Source of the DNA: Bacteroidota bacterium
GTDB lineage: Bacteria > Bacteroidota > Ignavibacteria > UBA10030 > UBA6906
Length of the DNA: 64,000 nucleotides
Assembly (NCBI GenBank): GCA_019637975.1
Contig: JAHBUR010000002.1
Coordinates: 124,001 to 188,000, forward strand
Direction: 5' to 3'
Below the pieces are notes generated by a model. The model was not told the origin of the DNA. It worked only from the letters and a program-made list of their open reading frames with translations, and made no database searches. Positions within the stretch are counted from its first letter, which is position 1. Each line of letters begins with the position of its first letter. The position numbers and the translations under genes were made by a program. This document shows, piece by piece, positions 41,237 to 51,144 of this stretch.

Positions 41237-44065
41237 ATGATGCGTATCATTACTGTTGCGGCGTTTCTGGTGCTGGCGCTGCCTGCATTGCTGTTGGGTG
41301 GAGTAGGTGGGCAGACTTTGCAGCCGGTGCCTGCAAGCCCGGACACCGTTGGTCCCGATGCATGGGGATATACGGCAGTCCGGCATAACGAGCCCGGAGG
41401 CCCCGTGTTCAATTGGGTTGATATTACAACCCGGGGAACTCTGGTAACGGGCCTCGGCGACGATAACTTCGTCGGGCCGTTCCCGATGCAACTCCAGTTC
41501 CCCTATTACTGGTACAATGTCGACAGGTTCTATGTCGGCTCGAACGGGTACATCAACTTCTCGGCGCCCGGCAACTTTGCCCCCCCGTTTGCTGCGCTGC
41601 CGAACACAGCCAACCCGAATGACATGCTCGCCATCTGCGTCGGCGATCTCGTTCTCAGCGGACAGGCGGGAGCAGGAGGCCAGGTGTATTACTGGACGAA
41701 TGCAGTCGATTCGGTTGTTGTCAGTTTTATCAACGTGACGGAATGGGAGCAGACGATCAACCCCAATACACGCCACACGTTCCAGGTTATTCTGAGAAAA
41801 GCAGACAGCTCGATCACTTACCAGTACGGACGGCAGGAGGGACGTTACAATTCTACCAATAATACCCGTCTGTGTATTGGTATTGAGAACGCCACGGGAC
41901 AGATCGGCGTAAACTATGTTTACTCTACCGCGCCTCCGCATGCTGCATTGCCCGATAGCGGCCACGCCATCCGGTTCAAGAGAACAGTCAACACGGGCCT
42001 GCAGATTACCGATGCGGGTATTGTTGGCGGACTGAACGCGGGGAACATAGGAAAGATCATTAATGTGAATGTTCCTGACACTGTGAAGTGTGTTGCGAAG
42101 AATTTCGGCACGGCGGCACTTTCCAATGTTCGGATTACGTATCAGATTTCACGTGCGCTCGAAACCTACAGGGATACAGTGTTTATTGCATCGATGGCAC
42201 CGAGTTCCGAGCAGACCGTCGTATTCCCCCGACTCTTTACACCAACAGTCACGGGTTCATACACCGCGCGCTTTGATGCGTTTGTTGCAGGCGACGTCGG
42301 GCCAGGCAACAACACAAAAACTGCAGAGATAGTCTCGGCATCGTTTGCGCTTGGTCAGCGTACGACGATTCAATTCGAAAGCGGAACTGCATCGACAACA
42401 ACTGGTTGGATTGGCGGCGGAGGTTACGGCGTGATGATTGACCTTCCTGCATCGGCCTATCCGGTACGCGTGGAATCCGTGTATGTTCGCATTGGCGCGG
42501 TAACGGCGCAGCCCTTGACGGTAGAGATTCTGGACGGTTCAAGCGGAGCGCCGGGGGCTGTTCTCGCAACGAGGACACTGGATGGTGTAGCCAACACGTT
42601 CAACGGTATCGACTTCAGAAGCGATAGTGTGAGAATCACTGGGGGCAGATTCTTCGTCGGTGCGAAAGGCAATATCGCGTTCTCGCGTGAAACCACTGCG
42701 CCGATATCGTACCGTACTTGGGAATTCACAGGAGGCTGGGCACCCTACAGGTCACAGGACATTGAGGATGCGCTGATACGGGCTACGGTTGTGCCGGTAA
42801 CGCCGTCGATTGCACCGAATCCCGATGAAGCTTGCTACGCTGGTCCGATTCCTGCCTATCCAACAGGTATGTTCGGTCACGCCTCGGCAGCATTGGGTGA
42901 CACGCTATACATCGTAGGCGGTTCGGCGACGGGTGTGCCATCGACAGCGGTGTACACATACTCGATTTCAACAAAGACGTGGGGAACAGGCGTTTCGCTG
43001 CCCACCGCGAAATCAGGCGGTGACCTTGTAGCACTTGGCGGCAGCCTCTACTACATCGGCGGCGGCTTGACTGCAATTACCGCAGGCGATGCGGCCCAGT
43101 ACAAGTACACTCCGGGAGCCGGTTGGACGGCAATCGCTGACATCCCAACACCTGTTACAGGAAATACCGCAGAAGCATGGGGTGATAGCGTGATTATCAA
43201 TGTTGCAGGCGGATGGACTACCTATCTCACGACAGTCCAGGTCTATCGTCCCGCATCGAATACATGGTCTACCTCTACACCGCTTCCCGTCGGTCGCAGA
43301 ACGCATGCAATGGGCTTGTGGGGCAACCAGATTCTTGTTGCGGCAGGCTTCAGCGGGGCGTACCGCAACGACTTCTACATCGGGACGATTGGTGCCAACG
43401 CCAATACGATTACATGGGCAGCCGGACCCGCGGTGCCTATGAGAGGAGGATCATCCCGCCCGGGCGGCCATGCCGTAAACGGCCGATTCTACTTCGTGAC
43501 AGGCGAAACTTCACCGGCTCCTGCACAGCAGGATAGTATCTATATCTGGGATATAAATGGTGCCGCATGGTTGCCGCAGATCATTACCGGCCGCGGCGGC
43601 GGTGCTGGCTCGAACTACTGGGGTGTCGTGTCGTCAACAGTCACTCCGAACAATGTCCGCATCTGGATTCCGGGCGGTTCGGTTCCCGGTGCAACCCAGT
43701 GGGGCTTGTATGTTCTGACGGATGATTGCAGAATTGTTGACGTTGAGGAGATTCCTGCGTCTGTCCCGACTGAGTTCGGTCTGAGCCAGAATTACCCGAA
43801 TCCGTTCAACCCGACAACAACAATCCAATACTCCCTGCCTCGTGCATCATCCGTGAATCTACAAGTCTTCAATATTCTCGGACAGCAGGTGATGCAGCTT
43901 CAAAATGAGGTTGTTTCGCCGGGCGTTCACAATATCGTTTGGAATGGCCAGAACCGATTCGGCCAGCCCGTTGCCAGCGGCGTGTATTTCTATCGCCTCG
44001 AAGCAAAGCCGGTTGATGGAAGCTCGCCGTTCAGCGATATCAGAAAGATGCTGCTCCTCAAGTAA
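41237..44065 (+). CDS. large secreted Kelch-propeller protein with T9SS sorting domain
   Basis: 942 residues from ATG 41237 (AAAGGAGGTTGT). Signal peptide MMRIITVAAFLVLALPALLLGG. About 55-280 is a lectin/nidogen-like beta-sandwich (FPYYWYNVDRFYVGSNGYINFSAPGNF; NTRHTFQVILRKADSSITYQYG). About 285-400 is a CARDB-like Ig domain (VKCVAKNFGTAALSNVRITYQI), then another sandwich. About 560-830 is a Kelch-type propeller (ALGDTLYIVGGSATGVPSTAVYTYSISTKTWGTGVSLPTAKSGGD; YYIGGG; NTWSTSTPLPVGRRTHAMGL). T9SS tail from [18 protein letters not shown] to SDIRKMLLLK. Surface adhesin or carbohydrate-binding role is plausible. Followed by a strong terminator. Confidence 0.85.
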   Translation: MMRIITVAAFLVLALPALLLGGVGGQTLQPVPASPDTVGPDAWGYTAVRHNEPGGPVFNWVDITTRGTLVTGLGDDNFVGPFPMQLQFPYYWYNVDRFYVGSNGYINFSAPGNFAPPFAALPNTANPNDMLAICVGDLVLSGQAGAGGQVYYWTNAVDSVVVSFINVTEWEQTINPNTRHTFQVILRKADSSITYQYGRQEGRYNSTNNTRLCIGIENATGQIGVNYVYSTAPPHAALPDSGHAIRFKRTVNTGLQITDAGIVGGLNAGNIGKIINVNVPDTVKCVAKNFGTAALSNVRITYQISRALETYRDTVFIASMAPSSEQTVVFPRLFTPTVTGSYTARFDAFVAGDVGPGNNTKTAEIVSASFALGQRTTIQFESGTASTTTGWIGGGGYGVMIDLPASAYPVRVESVYVRIGAVTAQPLTVEILDGSSGAPGAVLATRTLDGVANTFNGIDFRSDSVRITGGRFFVGAKGNIAFSRETTAPISYRTWEFTGGWAPYRSQDIEDALIRATVVPVTPSIAPNPDEACYAGPIPAYPTGMFGHASAALGDTLYIVGGSATGVPSTAVYTYSISTKTWGTGVSLPTAKSGGDLVALGGSLYYIGGGLTAITAGDAAQYKYTPGAGWTAIADIPTPVTGNTAEAWGDSVIINVAGGWTTYLTTVQVYRPASNTWSTSTPLPVGRRTHAMGLWGNQILVAAGFSGAYRNDFYIGTIGANANTITWAAGPAVPMRGGSSRPGGHAVNGRFYFVTGETSPAPAQQDSIYIWDINGAAWLPQIITGRGGGAGSNYWGVVSSTVTPNNVRIWIPGGSVPGATQWGLYVLTDDCRIVDVEEIPASVPTEFGLSQNYPNPFNPTTTIQYSLPRASSVNLQVFNILGQQVMQLQNEVVSPGVHNIVWNGQNRFGQPVASGVYFYRLEAKPVDGSSPFSDIRKMLLLK

Positions 44066-44091
44066 CATCAAGATTTGCAAGGAAATGCACT

Positions 44092-44125
44092 ATGAACTCC
44101 AGCAAACGCTGGAGTTCATTTTTTC
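44092..44125 (+). terminator. Rho-independent terminator
   Basis: Perfect 12-bp stem ATGAACTCCAGC / GCTGGAGTTCAT with loop AAAC and a following T6 run, 27 bases after the Kelch gene. Confidence 0.9.
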
Positions 44126-44279
44126 TGCTGATTCCCAAAATGTACACAGCTATTGATTTTAGCTTTGCTTGTCCTTACGTTTTCGACGTCGACGCGTGTT
44201 CGAGGGGAATACCAGTAGTTTGACTGACGCAGACCAATCCGGTTCCCCATTCTAATCACAAATCCAAAGGAGGTGCACC

Positions 44280-44696
44280 GTGAAGTATCCAACTAAAGTT
44301 CTTATTCTCTGCTTTATAGTTTTCATGGGTGGCCATCTCAGTGCAGGCGTCGGGTGGAACCTAATCTGGGAGACTAATCCAAGCTTTCCATTGGCGGCCG
44401 GGCAAGACTCTGGCCCTATCAGCTTCAATCCTGGGAAATCTGCTTATGAATTGAGGTTCGAGTTTCTGAGAGACGTGATTACTGGAGGTGATGAAGACCC
44501 AATTACTTATGCTCGCGTTGTGGTGAAGGATGGAAATGGCGCAACATTGCTCGACAAGAATTATGACTTGCCGAACATTGGTCAAACTTATGCTTTTCAG
44601 GAGGTCATTTCCAGTTCAAGTGGCACACAGACCATTACTGTTTACTGTCCAACTGGATTCTACCAGTATCTAAGAGCAAAGACATATTGGACATAG
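44280..44696 (+). CDS. small secreted protein of unknown function
   Basis: 138 residues from a GTG at 44280, eight bases after AAAGGAGGTG. Signal peptide (KYPTKVLILCFIVFMGGHLSAG). The mature ~115 residues suggest a single beta-sandwich (VGWNLIWETNPSFPLAAGQDSG; AYELRFEFLRDVITGG; ATLLDKNYDLPNIGQTYAFQEV; TQTITVYCPTGFYQYLRA). The coding sequence is visibly AT-richer than its neighbours, and terminators lie on both sides, so it may be a recently acquired single-gene unit. Not recognised. Confidence 0.65.
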   Translation: MKYPTKVLILCFIVFMGGHLSAGVGWNLIWETNPSFPLAAGQDSGPISFNPGKSAYELRFEFLRDVITGGDEDPITYARVVVKDGNGATLLDKNYDLPNIGQTYAFQEVISSSSGTQTITVYCPTGFYQYLRAKTYWT

Positions 44697-44738
44697 TTCT
44701 GTAGGTTGACAAACGCGTCGACAAGCTAGACGGGCATG

Positions 44739-44772
44739 GCTCCGGCGTCACTGCCGGGGCTTCTGTTTTTTT
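44739..44772 (+). terminator. Rho-independent terminator
   Basis: GCTCCGGC-GTCACT-GCCGGGGC (one G-T pair) followed by TTCTGTTTTTTT, 43 bases after the small secreted protein gene. Confidence 0.8.
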
Positions 44773-44793
44773 GATCTCCCGTAGTGCGCTTTG

Positions 44794-44822
44794 TTGATTC
44801 ACCCATCCCTCTTTGATATATT
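44794..44822 (+). promoter_or_regulatory. promoter of the acyl-CoA carboxylase gene
   Basis: TTGATT (44794-44799), 17-base spacer, TATATT (44817-44822), giving a leader of about 40 bases to the ATG at 44868. Confidence 0.6.
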
Positions 44823-44867
44823 TCACCTGCAAACCGGAATCTCACCTTCATTCTACCCAGCACGATT

Positions 44868-46415
44868 ATGTCAAAGAACAGTGTCGAGTATCTCAAGAAA
44901 TTGGAAGCACAGGCTCTTCTCGGCGGCGGCGAAAAGCGCATCGACGATCAGCACGCGAAAGGCAAACTCACAGCACGCGAGCGTGTCAACGTCCTGCTTG
45001 ACGAAGGGAGCTTTCAGGAAGTGGATATGCTCGTCGAGCATCGTTCGAGTGATTTCGGATTGGAGAAGCAGAAGTTTTTGGGCGACGGCGTTGTAACAGG
45101 AACCGGAACAATCGGGGGCAGAACCGTATGCGTCTTCAGCCAGGATTTCACGGTATTCGGCGGCTCACTTTCCGAGGCGCACGGACAAAAGATCTGCAAG
45201 ATTATGGATCTTGCAATGAAAATCGGATGCCCAGTTATCGGGCTGAATGATTCTGGCGGGGCGCGCATTCAGGAAGGCGTTGTGAGTTTAGGCGCGTACG
45301 CGGATATTTTTCTGAGGAATACGCTGGCGTCGGGCGTCGTTCCGCAAATCTCCGCCGTCATGGGGCCATGTGCGGGCGGGGCAGTCTATTCGCCCGCGAT
45401 CACCGATTTCACGTTGATGGTGAAGAACACGAGCTACATGTTCGTGACAGGCCCGAACGTCGTAAAAACAGTAACGCACGAAGAAGTAACGTCGGAGGAA
45501 CTCGGCGGCGCGGTAACGCATGCCTCGAAAAGCGGCGTTGCACATTTTGCGTGCGAGAATGAGGTGGAATGTCTCGAAAACGTCCGGCGGCTCGTCAGCT
45601 TCATCCCTCCGAACAATCGTGAGGATCCCCCGCGGGTACAGCCTCGTGACAATCCGAACAGAAAAGACGCGGCGCTCGACTCCATCATTCCCGCCAATCC
45701 CAATAAACCCTACGACATCAAGGACGTGATTCACCGTGTTGTTGACGACGGGGATTTCTTTGAGGTTCATGCGTTGTACGCCGAAAATATCGTCGTGGGA
45801 TTTGCCCGACTCGATGGCATGCCCGTCGGCATTATTGCCAACCAGCCGAATGTGCTTGCCGGCGTTCTCGATATCGACTCATCAAAAAAGGGGGCACGCT
45901 TTGTCCGCTTTTGCGATGCGTTCAATATTCCGCTTGTCGTGTTTGAAGACGTGCCCGGCTTTCTCCCCGGCACGGATCAGGAGTGGCGCGGCATCATTAC
46001 CAACGGCGCAAAGCTATTGTATGCCTTCTGCGAAGCGACCGTCCCGAAGATCACCGTCATCACACGAAAAGCATACGGCGGCGCTTATGATGTGATGAAC
46101 TCGAAACACATCCGCGGCGATTTCAATTTCGCCTGGCCTTCAGCCGAAATAGCCGTGATGGGACCGAAAGGTGCCGCCGAGATTATCTTCAAGAAGGAAA
46201 TTGACAAAGCAGCCGACAAAGACGCGGCCCTCGCCCAACGTGAGAAAGAGTACAGGGAGAAATTTGCGAATCCCTATCTTGCCGCCAGTCGCGGCTACAT
46301 CGACGCGGTGATTGTGCCAAGCGACACGCGGCCCCGCCTGATTTCCGCGCTGAAGACGCTGGAGAACAAAGTCGATTACAACCCGAAGAAGAAACACGGG
46401 AACATTCCGCTGTGA
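44868..46415 (+). CDS. pccB: acyl-CoA carboxylase carboxyltransferase subunit (propionyl/methylmalonyl-CoA type)
   Basis: 515 residues, the normal PccB/MmdA length. Diagnostic motifs: [61 protein letters not shown] (first oxyanion hole, carboxybiotin side), [12 protein letters not shown], then in the C-terminal half [40 protein letters not shown] and [10 protein letters not shown]. It transfers carboxyl between biotin and propionyl-CoA (PccB), or the reverse in methylmalonyl-CoA decarboxylase (MmdA). The biotin carboxylase/BCCP or Na+-pump subunits are not in this window, so the direction is open. Confidence 0.9.
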   Translation: MSKNSVEYLKKLEAQALLGGGEKRIDDQHAKGKLTARERVNVLLDEGSFQEVDMLVEHRSSDFGLEKQKFLGDGVVTGTGTIGGRTVCVFSQDFTVFGGSLSEAHGQKICKIMDLAMKIGCPVIGLNDSGGARIQEGVVSLGAYADIFLRNTLASGVVPQISAVMGPCAGGAVYSPAITDFTLMVKNTSYMFVTGPNVVKTVTHEEVTSEELGGAVTHASKSGVAHFACENEVECLENVRRLVSFIPPNNREDPPRVQPRDNPNRKDAALDSIIPANPNKPYDIKDVIHRVVDDGDFFEVHALYAENIVVGFARLDGMPVGIIANQPNVLAGVLDIDSSKKGARFVRFCDAFNIPLVVFEDVPGFLPGTDQEWRGIITNGAKLLYAFCEATVPKITVITRKAYGGAYDVMNSKHIRGDFNFAWPSAEIAVMGPKGAAEIIFKKEIDKAADKDAALAQREKEYREKFANPYLAASRGYIDAVIVPSDTRPRLISALKTLENKVDYNPKKKHGNIPL

Positions 46416-46561
46416 CGGGGAGCGGAAGGAACAACGGTGTACGGCAGCATTAAAATTCTTCAATTGCTCCGGCAACGCCTTGATTGTTCGCGCCGCATCG
46501 CGTATTTTGAAGCCACCATTTCCCAGCAGTGCTGCCCTGATGTTCACTTTAGAGAGGATGC

Positions 46562-48772
46562 ATGAGAAAAACTGTTCTTGTCTTGACATCGTTCGCGTTC
46601 CTGCTTCTTGCAGGATGTTCCACCGACGAAACCACCCGGAACCTCTCTTCTGCTACGAATTCCGCCGACACTTCAACTTCACCAATAACCGAACACGTAC
46701 CGGAACCCGTGGAATCGCAGGGCATGCCGGACAATCTCCTGATCAGCAACGACTCGCTGACGGCGGTTCAACTCGAACGCGCACGGCAGCATTATCTCTC
46801 GGCCATGCGCGCCGAGGAAACAGGCGATTCGGGCAGGGCGAGCCGCCAGTTTGAACGGGCGATCGAAATCCTCGATGAACTTAGTTACTATCCCGAAATA
46901 GAATCAAACCAGGATTTCACTGATCTCAGCAAGACCATAGTCGAGGACTACGAGAAGTTTCTGAGCAAGTCGGGTGTTGTCGATTCGACACTCTCGGTAT
47001 TTGCTCTGCGCGAGAAACTCAATCTCCTCTCCGATCAGCTCGATACTGCGTCCGTTCAACCGGAACGCATCATCGTCGGTACATCGGTGCCACTCGTCGT
47101 GAACAATCTTGTGCAGAAGCATATTCAATTCTTCACGAACCGGGGACGCCATCATATGGAACGCTGGCTCGAGCGCTCCGGCAAGTATTTCCCGATGATT
47201 CACAAAATTTTCAGGGAAGAGGGCGTTCCCGAAGAAATGGCCTATCTCGCCATGATCGAAAGCGGCCTGAATCCGGTGGCACGTTCGTGGGCGAAAGCGC
47301 TAGGCATGTGGCAGTTCATCAAAGGAACGGGAGTACGGTACGGATTAACAGGCAACTTCTGGTACGACGATCGCCGCGATTTCGAGAAAGCGACGCGGGC
47401 GGCGGCGCAACACTTGCGCGACCTCTATGCCGATTTCGATGACTGGTATCTCGTGATGTCGGCGTACAACGCGGGCGCCGGACGAGTGTACCGGGCGATG
47501 CGCCGGAGCGGCTCGAAGGATTTTTGGGAGATGAGAAGATTTCTCCCCCGCGAAACGAGAAGCTATGTGCCGTCGTACATCGCCGTTTCGCTGATCGCCA
47601 TGAATCACAAAGAGTACGGCTTCGACGTCACGCCGGCGGATCCGCTGGAGTACCACTATGTAACCGTCGATGAATGTGTTGATTTGGAGGTGCTTGCAGA
47701 ATGTGCGGGTACGGATTTCGACATCCTGCGTGAGTTGAACCCCGGACTCATCCATCGTTCCACGCCGCCGACATCCAAGGGATTCCAGTTGCGCGTACCG
47801 GGTTCGGTCGACAAGGAGATGTTCCAACAGAACTATGCGGCGCTACCGGAAAGCAAGAAGATGTCCTGGGTGACACACAGGGTGAAGAAGGGTGAAACCA
47901 TTCAAAGCGTAGCGCGGCATTATGGCGTGTCGCATCAGGTTCTTGCAGAAGCGAACGGACTGAAAGCACGCAGCAGATTGAAGGTTGGCGGAAATGTCAT
48001 GATCCCGGTCTCCAAAGAGCGAACCGATATCGCGTCGAACATACCATCGTCCATGATGTATGATCCCGAGCCGAAAGAGAGTGTCCGCAGTCAGGCACGC
48101 ACGATTCGTTCGGCTCCTGCTGCTCCGGAAATCCCGGCGGACAAAACGAGATTGACGTACCGCGTAAAAAGCGGAGATACCATCGGGCATATCGCGGAAT
48201 GGTACGGGGTTCGGGCAACAGACATTCGAACGTGGAATAATCTTCCGTACAACCGGCCGATTCAAGTGGGGCAGAGAATCGTTGTCTGGGTTGACAAGTC
48301 TGCCGCCCCGGCACTTGCCTCGATTGATGCGATGACGCCGACTCAGAAGAAGTCCCAACCCGGAAAATCCGTTCCGGTCACCGAATCTGCCGCCGACGCT
48401 TCGGGCGTGTACGTGGTGAAGTCGGGCGACTCGCTGGACAAGATTGCACGCGAGCATGGCGTGACTGTTCAGCAGATTCAGCGTTGGAACAGCCTGCGTT
48501 CGTCGCGCATCATGCCGGGCGACGAGCTGGTCGTCTATCCGGTTGTGAAGGAAGTCGAATCGGCCCGTGCCAAATCACTCGCCGATGCCCGCGCAACCTC
48601 CGCGGGGAAGTCGAAGCATATCATCTACGTTGTCCGGAAAGGCGATACCGTGTGGCAGATTGCGCAACAGTATGATGTTCAGGAGTCGCAAATCAGAGAA
48701 TGGAATTCTTTGAACCGCAACGGCCGGATCTATGCCGGTCAAGAATTGATTATCAAGAAGGAAACAAACTGA
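46562..48772 (+). CDS. mltD: membrane-bound lytic murein transglycosylase D with four LysM domains
   Basis: 736 residues after GAGAGGATGC. Lipoprotein signal with LLLAGCSTD. Residues about 200-340 are the SLT/goose-lysozyme-like domain: [34 protein letters not shown] with catalytic Glu at E233, and later YNAGAGRV and the TRSYVP motif of the MltD group. LysM domains start near residues 436, 532, 617 and 687 ([36 protein letters not shown]). It cleaves peptidoglycan strands to 1,6-anhydro products during growth and is anchored to the outer membrane. E. coli MltD usually has two LysM; four is more typical in Bacteroidota. Confidence 0.95.
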   Translation: MRKTVLVLTSFAFLLLAGCSTDETTRNLSSATNSADTSTSPITEHVPEPVESQGMPDNLLISNDSLTAVQLERARQHYLSAMRAEETGDSGRASRQFERAIEILDELSYYPEIESNQDFTDLSKTIVEDYEKFLSKSGVVDSTLSVFALREKLNLLSDQLDTASVQPERIIVGTSVPLVVNNLVQKHIQFFTNRGRHHMERWLERSGKYFPMIHKIFREEGVPEEMAYLAMIESGLNPVARSWAKALGMWQFIKGTGVRYGLTGNFWYDDRRDFEKATRAAAQHLRDLYADFDDWYLVMSAYNAGAGRVYRAMRRSGSKDFWEMRRFLPRETRSYVPSYIAVSLIAMNHKEYGFDVTPADPLEYHYVTVDECVDLEVLAECAGTDFDILRELNPGLIHRSTPPTSKGFQLRVPGSVDKEMFQQNYAALPESKKMSWVTHRVKKGETIQSVARHYGVSHQVLAEANGLKARSRLKVGGNVMIPVSKERTDIASNIPSSMMYDPEPKESVRSQARTIRSAPAAPEIPADKTRLTYRVKSGDTIGHIAEWYGVRATDIRTWNNLPYNRPIQVGQRIVVWVDKSAAPALASIDAMTPTQKKSQPGKSVPVTESAADASGVYVVKSGDSLDKIAREHGVTVQQIQRWNSLRSSRIMPGDELVVYPVVKEVESARAKSLADARATSAGKSKHIIYVVRKGDTVWQIAQQYDVQESQIREWNSLNRNGRIYAGQELIIKKETN

Positions 48773-48795
48773 CCGTTCGGTTAGTTGCCGGTTGG

Positions 48796-48827
48796 AAAGG
48801 GATGTGCTTGGCTGCACATCCTTTTTG
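48796..48827 (+). terminator. Rho-independent terminator
   Basis: GGATGTGC-TTGGCT-GCACATCC followed by TTTTTGTTTT, 27 bases after mltD. Confidence 0.88.
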
Positions 48828-48869
48828 TTTTATGCGAATGTGAATTCTCTGTAAACCTCCCGCGTATTC

Positions 48870-48898
48870 TTGACTTTCGGAGCGAATAGCAATAAATT
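48870..48898 (+). promoter_or_regulatory. promoter of the six-gene envelope operon
   Basis: TTGACT (48870-48875), 17-base spacer, TAAATT (48893-48898), about 48 bases before the ATG at 48947. Confidence 0.65.
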
Positions 48899-48946
48899 GG
48901 CTTCACAAGATTCTGTTCATCTCAACCCAAGATTTCCCCCGAATTG

Positions 48947-51091
48947 ATGCAGCTTCGATACAAATTCTTGCTTGCCGTCCTTTCGCTGTCGCTGTTTGGC
49001 TTTCTCACCAACATCTCCGGGGATACCGGCGGCCCCATTCTCTTCAAAATTGCGGACGATTCAGATCGGAACTACACAACGGTAGGCAACATCGGTCTCA
49101 CGATAACCAATTTCGGCACCATCGGAACCCGCAACGCATACTGGAGCGAGGGCCAGCCGTCATGTGAATATCCCGTTGGGTCCCGCATCGAACATCTCTA
49201 TCAAGGAGGACTCTGGGTCGGGGCGGAAATCAAGTCGCCAAATCCGGCACGCGACGGGCTCCGCGCAGTGAGTACCGGCTCATCAAATACCGTCTCCACC
49301 GTAACCGGAAGGGGATTCGAATTTGTTTCGATACCGGGAACATCAATCATTCAACGTTCATCTCTCTCTGAATCCCGCTACTTCGACACAAGCGCCATCA
49401 GCCACCAGGATTTCATCGGTTGGTACACTGATACGACGCCGCGAGACAGTTCCGAGCCAGACAGACCCGTGCCTCTCGGCATTACTGTCCGTCAGGAATC
49501 GTACGCCTGGAATTTTCCGTTTGCCGACGCGTTCGTCGTTCTCAACTACACAATCTACAACACGGGTCTTGACACGCTCGATTCTGTGTATGTCGGATTG
49601 TGGGATAATGCTGTTGTCCGGAATACGAACAACGTCCGGCCGGGAACCGCAGGCTATTTTGAACGCGGGGCGAACGGCTATGCTGACACGCTTCGCATGA
49701 AGTATTCTTTTGATTTTGACGGCGTGCCAACTCCTCCGGCCGCAGGGAGTTACATTGGCATCAAGCTGTTGGGCATGACGCCGTTTCCGATAGGGGTGGA
49801 TTCACTTGGGAATTTGGGCCCCAAAACATACTACAACGCCTGGCGTTTTTCGACGACGGCCGCGGGTGATCCGGCGTATTTCTCGCCGTTGCTTGATTTC
49901 GGAACGGTTGCAGGCGAGCGCAGCCGGTACGATCGAATGTCTGCTTCTCTTCCTCCCGACAGGATAGCTCCTTTGCGTACCCGCGCCGACAACATGACGA
50001 CTCTTCTTACGACCGGCCCGTTTCATTCGCTGTTGCCGGGTGATTCGTTGCAGGTGGTGTTCGGGGTGATTTGTGCCAGGAAATTCGGCCCCGATGCGGC
50101 AAATCTCGATACGCGTGAACAACGCCGAACTCTCTATACGAATGCGGGCTTCGCACAGCAGGCGTACGACGGGGAAGATGTAAACGGGAACAATATTCTT
50201 GATCCGGGAGAGGATCTTAACGGGAATGGCATTCTCGATCATTTTATTCTCCCCCAACCTCCCCGATCACCAAAGGTGAAGGCAGTTGTCGAGAGTCAGA
50301 AAGTGACAATCTATTGGGACAAATCGACGGCGGAGCTTTCGGTGAATCCGATTACGCGACGACAGGATTTCGAGGGATACAGAATTTACCGCTCGAATCC
50401 GGGGGCGGATTTCATCGATCCGACAAATGTTCTTTTGAATCTGACGCTCGTCGGAGAATTCGACAGACCCGACAACACCATCGGGTACAACACGGGCTTC
50501 AGCAGAATTCTTCTTCCCCAAGCGCAACGGTTTCCGGGAGATACCGTAGATTATTGGTATAGATTTCCACCAACAGGGGAGAGCATTCCTCATCTCAACG
50601 GGTGGCAGTACATTTACGGCGTTGCGTCGTACAGCCAGGGCGATTCGGCGTTGTCACTTCCGTCTCTTCAGAGCAGAACGGAGATTCGCCGTGTCATCCC
50701 CGGAACAGATACGGTGGATGTTGCGAATCTCAAAATCGGCGTCTATCCGAATCCCTATTATGCAAATGCATATTGGGATGGCGGAACCGAACGATCACGG
50801 AAAATCTACTTCTACAATCTTCCTCCGCGATGTGAAATCAAAATCTACACGCTGGCGGGCGATGTTGTTGCAAACCTTCAGCATGAAGGGGCAACGTACG
50901 ACGGCGGAACAATGGAGTGGTTTCAACGATTCGGCAGCACGCAAACACCGATTCAGTTTTCCGGAGGCGAGCATGCGTGGGATTTGATTACAAAATTCGA
51001 TCAGGCTATTGCCTCGGGATTGTATCTCTTCACAGTTCGCAACAGCGACACGGGTGATGTGAAGACGGGGAAATTCCTGGTGATAAAATAA
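48947..51091 (+). CDS. large secreted protein with EF-hand/dockerin-like repeat and a C-terminal sorting-like tail
   Basis: 714 residues from ATG 48947; the TTG just before is less likely. Signal-like N-terminus (FLLAVLSLSLFGFLTNISG). The first 400 residues are beta-rich (NYTTVGNIGLTITNFGTIGTRN; HLYQGGLWVGAEI), a pattern common in FCB-group secreted proteins of unknown role. Residues about 409-430 (DVNGNNILDPGEDLNGNGILD) are a Ca-binding DxNxNxxxDxxED loop pair. A fibronectin-like domain follows, then YPNPYYANAYWDGG...RKIYFYNLPPRCEIKIYTLAGDVV...ASGLYLFTVRNSDTGDVKTGKFLVIK, a variant T9SS tail. First gene of the operon that includes a PorV-like protein. Confidence 0.75.
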   Translation: MQLRYKFLLAVLSLSLFGFLTNISGDTGGPILFKIADDSDRNYTTVGNIGLTITNFGTIGTRNAYWSEGQPSCEYPVGSRIEHLYQGGLWVGAEIKSPNPARDGLRAVSTGSSNTVSTVTGRGFEFVSIPGTSIIQRSSLSESRYFDTSAISHQDFIGWYTDTTPRDSSEPDRPVPLGITVRQESYAWNFPFADAFVVLNYTIYNTGLDTLDSVYVGLWDNAVVRNTNNVRPGTAGYFERGANGYADTLRMKYSFDFDGVPTPPAAGSYIGIKLLGMTPFPIGVDSLGNLGPKTYYNAWRFSTTAAGDPAYFSPLLDFGTVAGERSRYDRMSASLPPDRIAPLRTRADNMTTLLTTGPFHSLLPGDSLQVVFGVICARKFGPDAANLDTREQRRTLYTNAGFAQQAYDGEDVNGNNILDPGEDLNGNGILDHFILPQPPRSPKVKAVVESQKVTIYWDKSTAELSVNPITRRQDFEGYRIYRSNPGADFIDPTNVLLNLTLVGEFDRPDNTIGYNTGFSRILLPQAQRFPGDTVDYWYRFPPTGESIPHLNGWQYIYGVASYSQGDSALSLPSLQSRTEIRRVIPGTDTVDVANLKIGVYPNPYYANAYWDGGTERSRKIYFYNLPPRCEIKIYTLAGDVVANLQHEGATYDGGTMEWFQRFGSTQTPIQFSGGEHAWDLITKFDQAIASGLYLFTVRNSDTGDVKTGKFLVIK

Positions 51092-51144
51092 GAATGTGTA
51101 GTGAATTAACTTTTTCTTTCAGTAAAAATATAGGAGGGATGTTC

